Shown here piece after piece: positions 21,077 through 31,612 of a stretch of 64,000 nt of DNA (the stretch's first letter is position 1; every line of letters starts with the position of its first letter). The stretch comes from Diatrype stigma (lineage: Eukaryota; Ascomycota; Sordariomycetes; Xylariales; Diatrypaceae): the NCBI GenBank assembly GCA_022225965.2, contig JAKJXP020000030.1, positions 1-64,000 of the forward strand, read 5' to 3'. Made by a program: the position numbers and the translations under genes. The notes beneath the pieces are model-generated. The model saw only the letters and a program-made list of their open reading frames with translations, ran no database searches and was not told where the DNA came from.

Positions 21077-22927
21077 TTATGCGTGCACCAGCTGCCTCAG
21101 CCGCTTCTCGATGACCTGCCTCCCCTCGAGGGAGCGCCAGACCTCGTGGGGGGCATCTTCCACGATGTCCCAGTGCCGCAGCTCCTGCGTGATGTGGCTC
21201 AGGTCGCGCTGCTTGTCCTCCCACTCGGCGTCGCGGCGGACCTCGACGCCCGAGCTGACCAGGGCCACGGGCACGTCGCGGGGCTGGATGGCGCGGCTGC
21301 TGGCCATGTCGCGCTTCGAGAGCGTGTCGGCCACGAGGTTCTCCTGCAGCTTCGCGAAGAGGAACTTGCCGGTCTGGTAGGCGCTCCGGCCCCACACCCG
21401 GTCCGCCTTCGTCCGGCCCTGGAAGAGCGCCCCCGGGATCCGGTCGAGCCCGAGCGGCGACAGGATGCCGCGGATCCAGAGCAGGAAGCCCCGCCCCGGC
21501 GAGCCGATGCGGCCGAGGAGGTCTTCGTGCAGCGGGTCGATGAGCAGCAGCCCTTTCACGTCGCTGCCGTGCCGAGCGGAGAAAATTCGGGAATAGATCG
21601 ATCCGACACCGGCGCTCATTAAGACTAAATAACCTTTTCAGTGATGCAGTTCGTCGACGTCTTCCACAGGTTACCACTTACCCCAAGGACCATTCTCTCG
21701 AGCTTTGGCTAGAGCTTCACTTACGGCTTCAACGGCCATCCCAGCAGATAACGGCGATGGCGCCGTATCACTCTGCGGCAAGTTAGTAACGGTGTTTACC
21801 AGGAAGAGGGTGACTGATACTTACCCAAGCCAGTCCAGGACGGTCCACGAAACAATACCGACTGATCGATCCATTGTTGACCGCGTCATTTGCAAATCCC
21901 CACAGGGCATCTTCCACGGTGCCTTCTCCACCATCGAGCAATACGGTCGGTAGTTCTGTGCCCTCGGAGTCCGTCTTGTTTCCATGGCAGTATATGTGGA
22001 TCAGGTACTTATCCCCATCCACCCAGTACAACTCGCCTGGCGGCGCCAAACCGGCATCGAGAGATCGAAGGATGAGGGTGCACGTTATGAGGAACGCCGC
22101 CACCGTTAGTACCGCCATAGTGACGATAGAAATCAAGACGGCGGACCACTCGCCAAGGGTGCGTCGAGTTTCCGCTCGGCCCGTCAACCGCTCTTCTTCT
22201 TCACCCTTACCCCATTCCACCAAGCGATCAGTGACGAGTGTCCATAGCGCCATTAGAAGGCTCCCTATTTTCCATCAGTATTGTATTGCATCAACTCGAG
22301 GTCTCCGTCGGAATTCTGGGCCTCCAACTTACAGAGAACGCTGATCATTCCAACCCAGCCCTCCTCATGCCTGGATTTCTCCACGGACACGAGCAAGATC
22401 ACGTCAAGCAGCAGGATCCCTGCCATGGCAATGCTCAGGACGCGCACAGCTTTCGAAGGGATGGCGAAGAAGACAAGAGTGAAGAGCAGATTCGCCAGCG
22501 CTAAGCTCGAATAGCTGAAGGGGAAGAATCCCGAGCCCCGCGTGTGGAAGCCCGGGGGCGTGACAAAGGTCGACACGAGCAGGATCGCCCACCAGACGAA
22601 AGTGAGCAGGGCGAACACGACGGTCAAGTATCTGACAATGCGCACGCTCCAGAGATTGTAAGGTGAGACCTAATGGCGGGCCCGTCAGCAACAGGCGCAG
22701 GGAGACGCACAACATGGGAGTGCTCTGTCACGATAGATCATACGTACCGCTGGGTCATCAGGGCTAAGGTAGTTCACGTTTTCGTTCTCATTCCTACTCT
22801 CGACCCTATTCGGGAGCAGCCGAGTGTACTCATCCGCGGCATCGTCTTCTGCCCGGGCGCTACGCGCCGAGCCGGGACGCCGATCCCCGTCCCTATCATC
22901 GCTCGATCCTCCCCAGATTTTCTTCAT
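21077..22927 (-). CDS. Multi-pass membrane protein with alpha/beta-hydrolase-like domain
   Basis: Five exons join in phase: 22748-22927, 22333-22669, 21825-22264, 21682-21772 and 21077-21624, about 531 aa. The first 60 residues are hydrophilic (MKKIWGGSSDDRDGD). Hydrophobic segments follow: YLTVVFALLTFVWWAILLV, a SSLALANLLFTLVFFAI stretch, VRVLSIAMAGILLLDVILLV, a short WSLLMALWTLV segment and VLISIVTMAVLTVAAFLITC. After the last segment a soluble part resembles an alpha/beta hydrolase: PTVLLDGGEG (strand and oxyanion-type turn), RYCFVDRPGLAWSD, VLMSAGVGSIYSRIF as the nucleophile elbow, and GLLLIDPLHEDLL as the acid strand. The elbow keeps Ser-Ala-Gly but lacks the usual first Gly of GxSxG. 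Similar proteins are annotated in fungi as mitochondrial integral membrane proteins, which I recall but cannot check. Substrate unknown. Confidence 0.82.
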
Positions 22928-24238
22928 GTTGCTGAGTCACTAGCCAGCAATCAGTAGTTGTAGAACACTACTAGGCGAAATACTGCTTGGCCGTAGCTGA
23001 AGACTGTAGATCCACACAGCTTTCGCGACAGCTCAATGAACTGATGCTTGAAGTTGTATAGGTAACAATGGGACAACAGGCCAGGTATGTGTACCTAAGT
23101 AAGTAAATACAGAAGAGCTAGGTATTTACGTCCATATCAATGGAGAAGCAACCGGGGCTGCCGCCATGCTGCCACAAAGGAAGCTAAGCACCAGAAGGAG
23201 TAAGGGTCATTGGCGTCAATCACGAGCCCATGATGCTGGAGGCTTTGTTCCGCATCACCGTAGCGCAATTGGTGCTCCGTCGGTTCCGTCAGAGTTATGT
23301 GATGATACGGCGTCTTTTACGTCATTGATAGCGGGGCCAGCGCCCAGGTTGCCAGGCTGCGAGATATCTGCCTAACTACTTACCTAACTACTTACCTACT
23401 TACTTGCATAAGCCATCAGCCATGAGCTCTTTCGTCGCGAGTTTTCCAGGTTTAGATTTAAATCAAGAAATAACCTTCAGATAAGTGGCAAAACTCAAGC
23501 GCACCAAGATGGGTCATTGGCTCTTACCATAGCACTAATTGGATCATGTATCTTAAACTATCGGTTGGGTTTCCACTTTGATCTGGAAGCTAGGCGGGTC
23601 TGCGTAGATTTAGAGATCTTGATTGCCGCGGAGTGGGGACCCTAAGGACCCCCCTATCTCTCAAGATGTGCGAATCAAGATCGAAACAGGAGTGACGGGA
23701 TGACGGGATGATGGGATGACCTAAATAGTTGGGCGTATCAAGTCAAATCGTAGACTACAGTAGGTCAGGTTACATTAGCAACCCACAGAGCCATCAGCTT
23801 ATGGTTCAATGGTATATATCAGTCGAGTTCTGAAACGATGGGTATTTACATATTTTGGTGTCCCCGAAATTGTAACAACAGGTAGGCTACTAGGTATGTA
23901 TAGACCAAAACCTCAACGACCCTCTAATACCTAAGGTGCGCCCTGCTAGAATTGAAGAAGGTCTGCCCATGTTATTCATGCCATTCAACGGGATGCCCTC
24001 GGCTCCCCAAAGACGGCGCCATCATATCCCATACACTATCCTTTCCATAAACTGACAACCCCTATTTCGAGCAGAATTATAGTCAGACATAACCCAGGTA
24101 CAGTGGCCTCCAAAATGAACATAATGCAAACCGTAAAGGGCATACAAGTCGTGAGATGGCGGGGTTGCTAACGTGGGGGCAAGTTATTGAATGGGTACCT
24201 ATGTAGGTTCAAGATATGCCCATAACAGATGACTGGGT
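22928..24238. other. Intergenic
   Basis: This 1.3-kb gap between two minus-strand genes contains the hydrolase-gene promoter. TAACTACTTACCTA repeats lie at 23371-23406, and a GATGACGGGATGACGGGATGATGGGATGAC run at about 23696-23720. No gene is supported. Confidence 0.65.
23371..23406. repeat. CTAACTACTTACCTA repeats
   Basis: Three near-identical units of CTAACTACTTAC/CTACTTACTT occur in tandem, part of the dispersed TACCTA family. Confidence 0.75.
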
Positions 24239-25507
24239 CTAACATTCCGTATCCACTCTGGTACTGCTAGTAGCCACACTGCTAAACGACGAGTGCTGAC
24301 TACTGCTCGATCGTGAACCCCGGGAAGTTGACATACTACTATTGTAGGACTGTTGTAGTTTCTTGTTCTGTTCGACTTTTTTCATCACGGCCTCCTCCGG
24401 ATCGGGACCCCAGCCTGAAGGTTTGATTGCCTCGGGTGGCAGCGTACCGATTGGAAGATGAAGCTTTGCACGGGCTCGGGGATCATTAAGAGTAATGCCA
24501 GCTCTTTGGTATGTGTCCTTCTTATGTCGTTTCAATGCCTGGATCGACGGCTCGGACACTGTAATCCATTCCTTGAGTTGTGAGAGCCAGTTGCTTTTAC
24601 CGTCCTTTGAACTGCTATCGCCCTCATCTGCCATTTCACTATCCTTCTCCCCTGACTTATTGGCTGTGAACGTTGTACCGAATCGAAATAGTCCTTGGGG
24701 AGCCGATTTACGACGGAACGGATCCAATTTAGGATGTTGGCATTCCGATGAAGACCTAGAGTGAAGCAATTGCCTTAGGTCTTCCTTGAGGGAAACCCGG
24801 GTGTTTGTCCGACGATGGACTGCGGGTGGCAGTCTAGTTGTCAAATCTGGACTGAAATTTTCGGCTTTTGTATCAATGAATGGTACGCCTGAACTCGACG
24901 TCGGTCGCACCGGGCTTCCACGTTGAGGCATAACCGGCGATGCGCAAGTGTGAGAGACCACTTTACTCTGACCCCATGAATTATGTTTAAGCCCGGTTAT
25001 CATAGAGGTTTTCTGGGATATGTGGTCTCTAATGGTGAGACTCTTCGACGCCTTGTGTGACTTATCCCTTCGGTGCCATGTACCGCCATCCTCGGACGTG
25101 ACAGGCTTGCTTTGAAGCAGTAAGGATAAGCCTAGCAAAGCACTCCGACGCTGCTTCTTTTTAGGCCGGGGTTCATACTTGGTTGAGGCTCTGTGGTCAG
25201 GTGCTGGGCTATGCTGGGTGCTGGTGCTGGTGCTGAAGTCTGAGTCATGGTCCGTTAATTCTATGTAGGAAGCCAGATCTCGTTTGTAGAAGAATGGTTC
25301 ATCGAATCCAGCAGTCCGGGCAGTCCCGACCTTGTCTGGGGAGAAGTTGCATATCTCACCAAGCTGGTCCCAAGTTGTCTGCCCAGCTCTAGGTGCAGGC
25401 GGATAAGATGGAGCCTGAGCATTGGCCCCAACCTTTGTAGGGTAGGAAAAATTTCGAAGGACAGGGGGTTTGTAGCTTTGAGGTGCAATGAGAGCTTGGT
25501 CCGACAT
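24239..25507 (-). CDS. Disordered fungal protein, unknown function
   Basis: One exon encodes 422 aa from the ATG of MSDQALIAPQSYKPPVLRNF. The frame extends further up through a second ATG (25579, MVAFQPSRK) to a TTG at 25651. I chose 25507 because it has a purine at -3 and because the sequence after it looks like a protein N-terminus. No enzyme domain is visible. The middle is Ser/Thr/Lys-rich (KYEPRPKKKQRRSALLG is a possible nuclear signal). The C-terminal part has an ordered-looking stretch (WLSQLKEWITVSEPSIQALKRHKKDT, then RAGITLNDPRARAKLHLPIG, PPEAIKPSGWGPDPEEAV), which I believe recurs in hypothetical ascomycete proteins. It ends in a Ser-rich tail. The function is unknown. Confidence 0.7.
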   Translation of the reverse strand: MSDQALIAPQSYKPPVLRNFSYPTKVGANAQAPSYPPAPRAGQTTWDQLGEICNFSPDKVGTARTAGFDEPFFYKRDLASYIELTDHDSDFSTSTSTQHSPAPDHRASTKYEPRPKKKQRRSALLGLSLLLQSKPVTSEDGGTWHRRDKSHKASKSLTIRDHISQKTSMITGLKHNSWGQSKVVSHTCASPVMPQRGSPVRPTSSSGVPFIDTKAENFSPDLTTRLPPAVHRRTNTRVSLKEDLRQLLHSRSSSECQHPKLDPFRRKSAPQGLFRFGTTFTANKSGEKDSEMADEGDSSSKDGKSNWLSQLKEWITVSEPSIQALKRHKKDTYQRAGITLNDPRARAKLHLPIGTLPPEAIKPSGWGPDPEEAVMKKVEQNKKLQQSYNSSMSTSRGSRSSSSQHSSFSSVATSSTRVDTEC

Positions 25508-27849
25508 GGCGTTGTTTTCGTATGACCTGCTGAATATGATGCCTGTTTTCGACTTTCTGGAAGGCTGAAAGGCCACCATTGGTTGGCGAGTAACGTCAAT
25601 AGGCCTATGCAGGTTGCCGAAATAAACGAACACGGGGAACTGTTCCAACAAGAATCGAATGGTCTGGAATTAAGGATCAATGCCAGAAATGGCAAACCCG
25701 AGAAGGCTTGCCAGGCACAACTGGTCTGTATAACTGGAGTAGCATCAAAGAGATTGATATAGCCCCAGCGGGAGTTTCTCAAGGGGCTGTGATGATCGAA
25801 CCATTGACTCTGGTTCGCACTCGTATTTAGACACGAATGCTTCTTGTGAAGACGTAGTATATAGTGGACGCAAAGGGTTCGGGATGGCTATGGCTTCCAA
25901 GACCTTGTAGAACCCAGTCCAAGCCACCTATACGTATGAGTTTGGTTTTTCCGGAGCAGGAATCCGATTAATATACTAGGACGATCGTAACTGGGTGTCG
26001 GTTAAAAGGAGCTTCGAGGAACGAAGGTCTTGGTTATGTGATCAGATATTCAGAACAACACACGGCCTGGGGAGGTTTGGAATAAGATGGCGTCTGAAAT
26101 CTGTGGCATCAAGAATACGTGTAACTTGGATAAGCTGGATCAGGAAGGAACAACCTAGGATTCATTGGTCGGAGGGATGACTCCATAATCGCACCCATCC
26201 GACCTAATGGTAAATGGTAAGATAATCTCAGTTGTAACCTGTGCCTTCCGTCCAATGATGCATATCTAATACCTATGGATCTATGATGCAGGTGTGATAC
26301 CTAGGTAAGTAAGTACCTGGTATGTTACTGCAGGGGGTGGTTGAGGAATGATTGCATTTCCAACTACATACCTAAACCTGATAACCGGGAAAGTAGGACG
26401 ATGCTCTATCCTCTAGGCAAACAATGTGCTGGGTACTCAGAAGGCTGGAACCACTTCTAGCCTAGAAGTATTATCAAAGATTCCATGTAGGTGGTAAGAC
26501 TTTCTACATAGCGCCACGAGAATAGAAGTATTCTAATGTCTCAGATTCATGAGATAGTTTTCAAGTTACCTAGTGGCCGAGTGGCAGGGTTAAGGTATTC
26601 CTCAGATACCAATGGGCTCGTGGCAACCTCGTGCGTTTTGCATGCAGCACTAAGTACCTACACGAGGTAGCTCAACGTTGAAGTCATCGTGAGTCAAGGT
26701 TGTTAAAGTTGCTGAAATAGGTTTATCTATAGGTGACATTTATTCGTATACGGTCTGAAATGTGGCAGGGGGGTTTAGTTGCCCGTCCCAGACAGCGGCA
26801 GGGCAAGTACTGAAGGGATGTATGTGAAAAGGGGGGGGAAGAGCGCAGCTGTGGACCTTGTCAACCTGTTGACTGGTACATAAGGTGCGATTCTAGAAGG
26901 CCCGCAACGCTGAAATTCTAGCAGGCACTCTCCAGACAGAATAGAACTGTGGAGACTCATATGTAAGAGTATCGTGTACCGTGTTTCCCACATTTGACAT
27001 TACCGGACTTATGTATGCAAGGGATTGACAGCCACAACCTACTACCAACCTATGTGTTACCTACCTAGGTACCTAGTCCAATTCAAACAATTCGGTAGCT
27101 TCAGGCATGCCGCTAGCCTTCCATATTCATACAAACATCCACATCACCTTCATTTATGAATCACATGTGGGAGTTACCTTACCTATGATGAGCTGAGGTC
27201 ATTTATGAGTTTAAGATTGTGTTTCCTAACAGTTTACGTTAGGTAGCAAGGATCCTCTCCCCCTCCTTCCCTCCGCCCTACCCCCTGCTAGATCAGATTT
27301 CCCCAATTTCCATCTTTCCCATTATGGTTAGCGGATTCCAATGGTGCCGGCAACTGCATTCCGTCAGCCGCCCCTACAGAGGCCGGGCACGAGCCAGATC
27401 TCTCCGATACGCTGACAACTCCCGAGTTGCGGCCACTGATTACGTACGTACCTGCTTGCGGCAGCAAGCGCAGTCGCAGTCGCAATTGTAGTCGCAGGCA
27501 GAAGGATCAAATCACCTTTCTACCTTTCCGACTCACCGAATCCATCCTTGAATGAACGTGATTCAACCTGTTTCAACGCTTGTTTCAAAGATACCATTAT
27601 TCGAACCTCTTCTTCGAAACTACCACTTTAGATTACCTGAGCGCTCCGAGTCGCGACATTCATTCGACCAGCTACCGGCTTAAACAGTTATAAGTTGGGA
27701 TATCCGCCCCTTTGTCTTTATCCGCCCACGCAGTTACCGGTTGCCTCGAACTGGTAGGTACCGAGGTAGTTGAGGTACGCCCACGCCAAAGGCGCGAGTG
27801 GACGACGAGCGACAGGTACCTAGACGGAACCCACTACATATAGGTGAAG
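25508..27849. other. Long intergenic, divergent promoters
   Basis: The gap is 2.3 kb between divergent starts. TAGGTA-type motifs occur at 26299-26320 and 27057-27080. A pyrimidine-rich run lies at 27250-27290. Candidate frames (25745-25927, 26775-26993, 27288-27485) are short and start at non-ATG codons or lack resemblance. No gene is supported. Confidence 0.65.
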
Positions 27850-29187
27850 ATGCCCGGCCTAACGCTCAACACCGGGGCAGCAGCCGCAGCTGCTTCCGCA
27901 AGACCCGCCGGCAACGCGCCGCCGCATGCCCGGAGCGGCGCTATACTACCCCCAGCGGCACCAGCAGCAGCAGGCGCCGCCGCGACGCAGTCCGATTCGC
28001 GATACCACCACAACAACCCACAACCCCAACGCACACCCATCCCACCCCCGCCGCCGCCGCAGCAACACCCGCGACCGCAACAACATCAACAACAATACCA
28101 ACAATACCAACAACACCAACAACAACAGCAGCCGCCGCCGCCAGTCAGCCCCATCACGCCACCACTAAAGCCAACAACAGCAGCAGCAGCATCCACCACA
28201 GGCGCAGAAGAAGCGACAGCGGCCTTCCGCCTCCCACCCCGACCGACGCTCACGCACAGCTCGCAAGTGTCGCATGATAACAACAGCACCACCGCCACCA
28301 CGACAATACCCGAGCCGCAGCTCGAGCAGCTGGAGCCCCTCGACTTCGACACGAACCCGGACGTGCTGGCGCTGCGGTCGGCCATCGCGGTGCTGCAGAA
28401 CCAGCGGCGCCGCGCCACGGCCGACATGGTGTCGCTGGACCGGGCGCGGGCGGCGGCGCTCGCCGAGCCGGGTGCCTTCCTGCAAGACCTGGTGGCGGGC
28501 AGGGTCGGCGTGGCGGGAGACGGCGGCGGCGGCGGTCTGTTCAGAGGCGGTGGCGGCGGCGGTGGTGGTGGTGGTGATGTCGACGAGGATAGCGATGACG
28601 ATAGCGAGGACGCCAGCAGTAGCGACAGTAGCGAAGAAGGAGGGACAGCGGAGCGCCCAGGCGACGCCGAGATGGGAGATGTGCCACCGCAATTGGGACA
28701 GGGGCAGGGGCAGGGACAAGAAGAAGAACAGGGACCACGACAACAAGATGAGGCAGCCACAGCGCGGAAACGCAGCCGCAAAAAGGAGAAGAGTTCGCGC
28801 GGCGCCAGCGCTGTCGCAGCAGCAGATGCTGCTGCTGGTGGCCGTGCCCCCCAGAAAAGACCGTGGTCGACGCTGCCGACGAAGCAGAGCGTGGTGCGGT
28901 GCCCGCCCATCAACTGGGCGCAGTACGCCGTGGTGGGCGAGTCGCTGGACAAGCTGCACGGCGAGCAGCAGACGCAGCCGGCGCAGGGGCAGCCGGCCGT
29001 CCTGACGGCCGACGGCCGGTTCGAGTTCACGGGAGGGGGTGGGAACGGGAATTTGTACGGTGGGGGTGGAATAGGGGGAGATGGTACTAGCGCCGGCAAG
29101 CAGGAAACATACCTCGGCGTGGCTGCGCCGTACAGCCCGCTGCGGGATAAGCTGCCGGAGAAGAAGCCGAGGGGATCGAAACGATGA
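27850..29187 (+). CDS. Low-complexity, probably nuclear protein
   Basis: One exon, 445 aa, from the ATG of MPGLTLNTG; an in-frame GTG two codons upstream is not needed. Residues 1-150 are Ala-, Pro- and Gln-rich, with a QQHQQQYQQYQQ tract. A probable helical segment follows (DFDTNPDVLALRSAIAVLQ ... RATADMVSLDRARAAALAEPG, about 167-215). A poly-Gly tract, an acidic Ser/Asp/Glu tract and a basic cluster (RKRSRKKEKSS), likely a nuclear signal, come next. The C-terminal segment (VVRCPPINWAQYAVVGESLDKLH) looks conserved in type, as does YSPLRDKLPEKKPR at the end. I do not recognise the family; the helical segment plus the PPINWAQY motif suggest a subunit of a nuclear complex, as inference only. 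Very GC-rich codons. Confidence 0.72.
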   Translation: MPGLTLNTGAAAAAASARPAGNAPPHARSGAILPPAAPAAAGAAATQSDSRYHHNNPQPQRTPIPPPPPPQQHPRPQQHQQQYQQYQQHQQQQQPPPPVSPITPPLKPTTAAAASTTGAEEATAAFRLPPRPTLTHSSQVSHDNNSTTATTTIPEPQLEQLEPLDFDTNPDVLALRSAIAVLQNQRRRATADMVSLDRARAAALAEPGAFLQDLVAGRVGVAGDGGGGGLFRGGGGGGGGGGDVDEDSDDDSEDASSSDSSEEGGTAERPGDAEMGDVPPQLGQGQGQGQEEEQGPRQQDEAATARKRSRKKEKSSRGASAVAAADAAAGGRAPQKRPWSTLPTKQSVVRCPPINWAQYAVVGESLDKLHGEQQTQPAQGQPAVLTADGRFEFTGGGGNGNLYGGGGIGGDGTSAGKQETYLGVAAPYSPLRDKLPEKKPRGSKR

Positions 29188-29737
29188 ACGTCCTTATAAA
29201 AGTAGAGAGGGGCGGTAGTTGGTGCAGCCAGCACATCGCCGGATAGCTGTTGAGACCGTGCTGGTCTAGAGCTGGAACACTAGACGATGATGACTATGGG
29301 TTGAAACAAGAGGTGATGCCCAGTATGATGAATGCATGAACTATAGACGGAACAATCGTCACATTTCAATGATTAAGTATGGTAGCAGGGAGCTAGTTGC
29401 ATAGGAACGCCATGATAGAAAGGGGAAATCATCGCAAACTGCTTTTAATGTGGTCTTTTGCCTCTGCGGGCCCTAGATTCTGAATGTGCCAGCTGTTAAC
29501 TGCATCCTCTTAGTAGACAAACTTATGTGAAGCCCAGCCCAGCCCAGCCCTTCCCTAGTATGTAATAATACACATGCCAGCACCTTCGCTAGAGATAGCA
29601 ACCGTTCCCTTACCACGCCTTCTGAATTCCTAGACCCTCCCTTAAACGCCGGCCAACCATGGAAGTAGTAAAAACAGATCAGCATGTACCGCAAAGCCCG
29701 ACGCATCATTAGCCATCGGTCGTCAAGGAATTGACGG
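29188..29737. other. Intergenic, convergent 3' ends
   Basis: The gap of 550 nt lies between convergent stops. It has one CCCAGCCCAGCCCAG tract (29535-29550). The 109-aa minus frame at 29473-29802 overlaps the E2 3' end and is rejected. Confidence 0.7.
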
Positions 29738-31612
29738 CTACAGATCCTCCATGCTAAGCTGCACGGATCTGCGTAGACGTCTGTTGTAAGTCTTCCGGTC
29801 ATCAGGACCGCCCCAAAAGAGCTTGTGGGCTTCGGGATGAACTAAGGTTCGCGGGTCGTAACGGGGCGCCTCTTCTTCTAGGGCATCGATAATTGCCTCT
29901 ATGTGCTGTTTGATATCCTCCCGGCGGTTTGGATTGGGGAAATAGCATGGTGTACCATCCGCTGCTATACGGTGGTGGAATACTCGAGTTTCGAATTTGA
30001 CTCTCGGCTGTTCCTCAGGGAAGCGTGGGCTGAACATGAGTTTGATACGGAACAAGCCCCCGTCCAGGTTAGTCATGGGCCGACCGAAATAGGTCAGATG
30101 CCAGACAAAAGGGTTGCCGTCCTCTAGCTCGATGTTGTGTGGAACATCGCTCCTCTTGAATGACTCCCTGATCTGCTCGAATTGGCGAGCAAGATTGATT
30201 CCTACGGTAGCATCCCTGTACTTGGGAGTGGCACCATCTAGAGCCCAACGGTTTGTCTCTTCGTCTAGGGCAGCTTTGATCTGATGTAATCGCCGTTCGA
30301 GATCAGCGTAGTTGAATTTTCCTTCCATCGAATTGCTAGTCCCTTCGAATGGCATGCGAGCAAACGGCTGACCATCCTTGACCTCCTCTTTGGCTTTGTG
30401 GATGCTTTCTAGGTATGAGTCATAGTACCATAGGAAACGGCGCTTGTAGAGGTCCTTAAAGGGCTCCCAGGGTACAGATGCATCGTCGACATCGAATTCA
30501 TCCGCATCTATTCCATACTCGGCACGCTCTGATGCGGAAGGCACAGTTGTGCCATTCCCCGTAATCCCTAGAAACTCTTCGAGTTTCTGAATGATGGATA
30601 CTCGAAGTGTCTCATGCCGAACCTGCCGCCGCGCTCGTTAGTAGGAGTTCCCATTGTGCATGTCTTACACACACGAGTCCCACCTTGGCAACGTAGTTCT
30701 TCTGGTTCTTCTTGTCGGAAGGCTCATTGGCGTCCTCGAAGCCAGGCTCGTTCTCATAAGGGTTCGATGACATCAGACTCTGGATCGAGAGTAATATTGA
30801 CTCTAAACCCTGGGCGGCAGACCACTCTTCTCCACGTTCGCCTCTCCATGTTCTAGCGCCTGGTTAGAAATGGAAGTATCACGAGATCTAGCAACAACTC
30901 ATTTACCCAAGAATAGAACTAGTTCGGATGGGTTAGCAAGGTATCTGAGTAGGAGAGATGACAGGTGCTCTATCTTACAGGCACACTTTGCCATTAGCGT
31001 AGATGTTCGGGTTGAAGCGGCAACGGCCGCCATTTGTCGTGGTTCCAGTAACGGCTGGAGACTTGCGCGGGTACTCTATAGCAATCATACACGGGTTAAT
31101 GAGGCACGCCCAACCCATCAGAAATTCGAGGCGGGCGAACCTTTATTAAATTTAACCGCAAACTTCGAGAGCTGTTAGTAAGGTCTAGGCAGCCGGCGAA
31201 GGTAGTATGCTGTAGCCTACCTCAAAGAAACCAAACTCGTAGGGAGTCTCATGGGGGCCAATGATTAGGGCTTTGACATTGCGAACATCACGATCCTTGA
31301 AGGCAACGGCCAGTGCTGTTGGACGTGGGCGAACATGTTAGTATGCGGCTCGAGGCGATAGCAGCAGGAGCTAAGCTGCGGAAGCCAAAGGGAGCAGGCG
31401 TTTTAGGGTTTACATACAGAGGTCCGAACTCTTTTGGATATCAGCAATCTCCTGTATGACGCAAGGACGTTAGTCCAGACATCCCACGCTCCACGTTCCA
31501 CGTTCCACATCCCACATCGTTCACTGCTCTCTTCCTGGGCAATGGGCAATGGGCAATGGGCGATATAAGAGGCACAGACCTTGGTGATCCGGATGATGGA
31601 CTGATCTGCCAT
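29738..31612 (-). CDS. Ubiquitin-conjugating enzyme E2 with tandem UBC-like domains
   Basis: Eight exons join in phase: 31580-31612, 31418-31451, 31221-31315, 31141-31162 (22 nt), 30979-31075, 30907-30918 (12 nt), 30684-30852 and 29738-30622, about 448 aa. Residues 1-160 form an E2 fold of the UBE2Z-like type: MADQSIIRITKEIADIQKSS, FGFFEFAVKFNKEYPRKSP, then [20 protein letters not shown], in which the Cys is the ubiquitin-thioester residue and HPN is replaced by NPN. A linker with an acidic patch (EYGIDADEFDVDDAS) follows. A second UBC-like domain at about 310-430 has VWHLTYFGRPMTNLDGGLFR, FSPRFPEEQPRVKFETRVFH and then HHRIAADGTPCYFPNP, whose Cys sits at the expected active-site place. Target specificity is unknown. 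Introns 1 and 4 use GTCTGT and GTTCGC donors. Confidence 0.9.
31483..31563. repeat. Two short tandem repeats inside E2 intron 1
   Basis: CCACGTTCCACGTTCCACATCC repeats (31483-31518) and GGGCAAT repeats (31537-31563) both lie in the 128-nt first intron of the E2 gene (31452-31579). Confidence 0.8.

Noticed and set aside
28086..29234. 382-aa minus-strand frame
   Set aside because: It lies antisense to the 27850 gene; low-complexity Ser/Pro/Cys sequence produced by poly-Gly and poly-Gln codons on the other strand.
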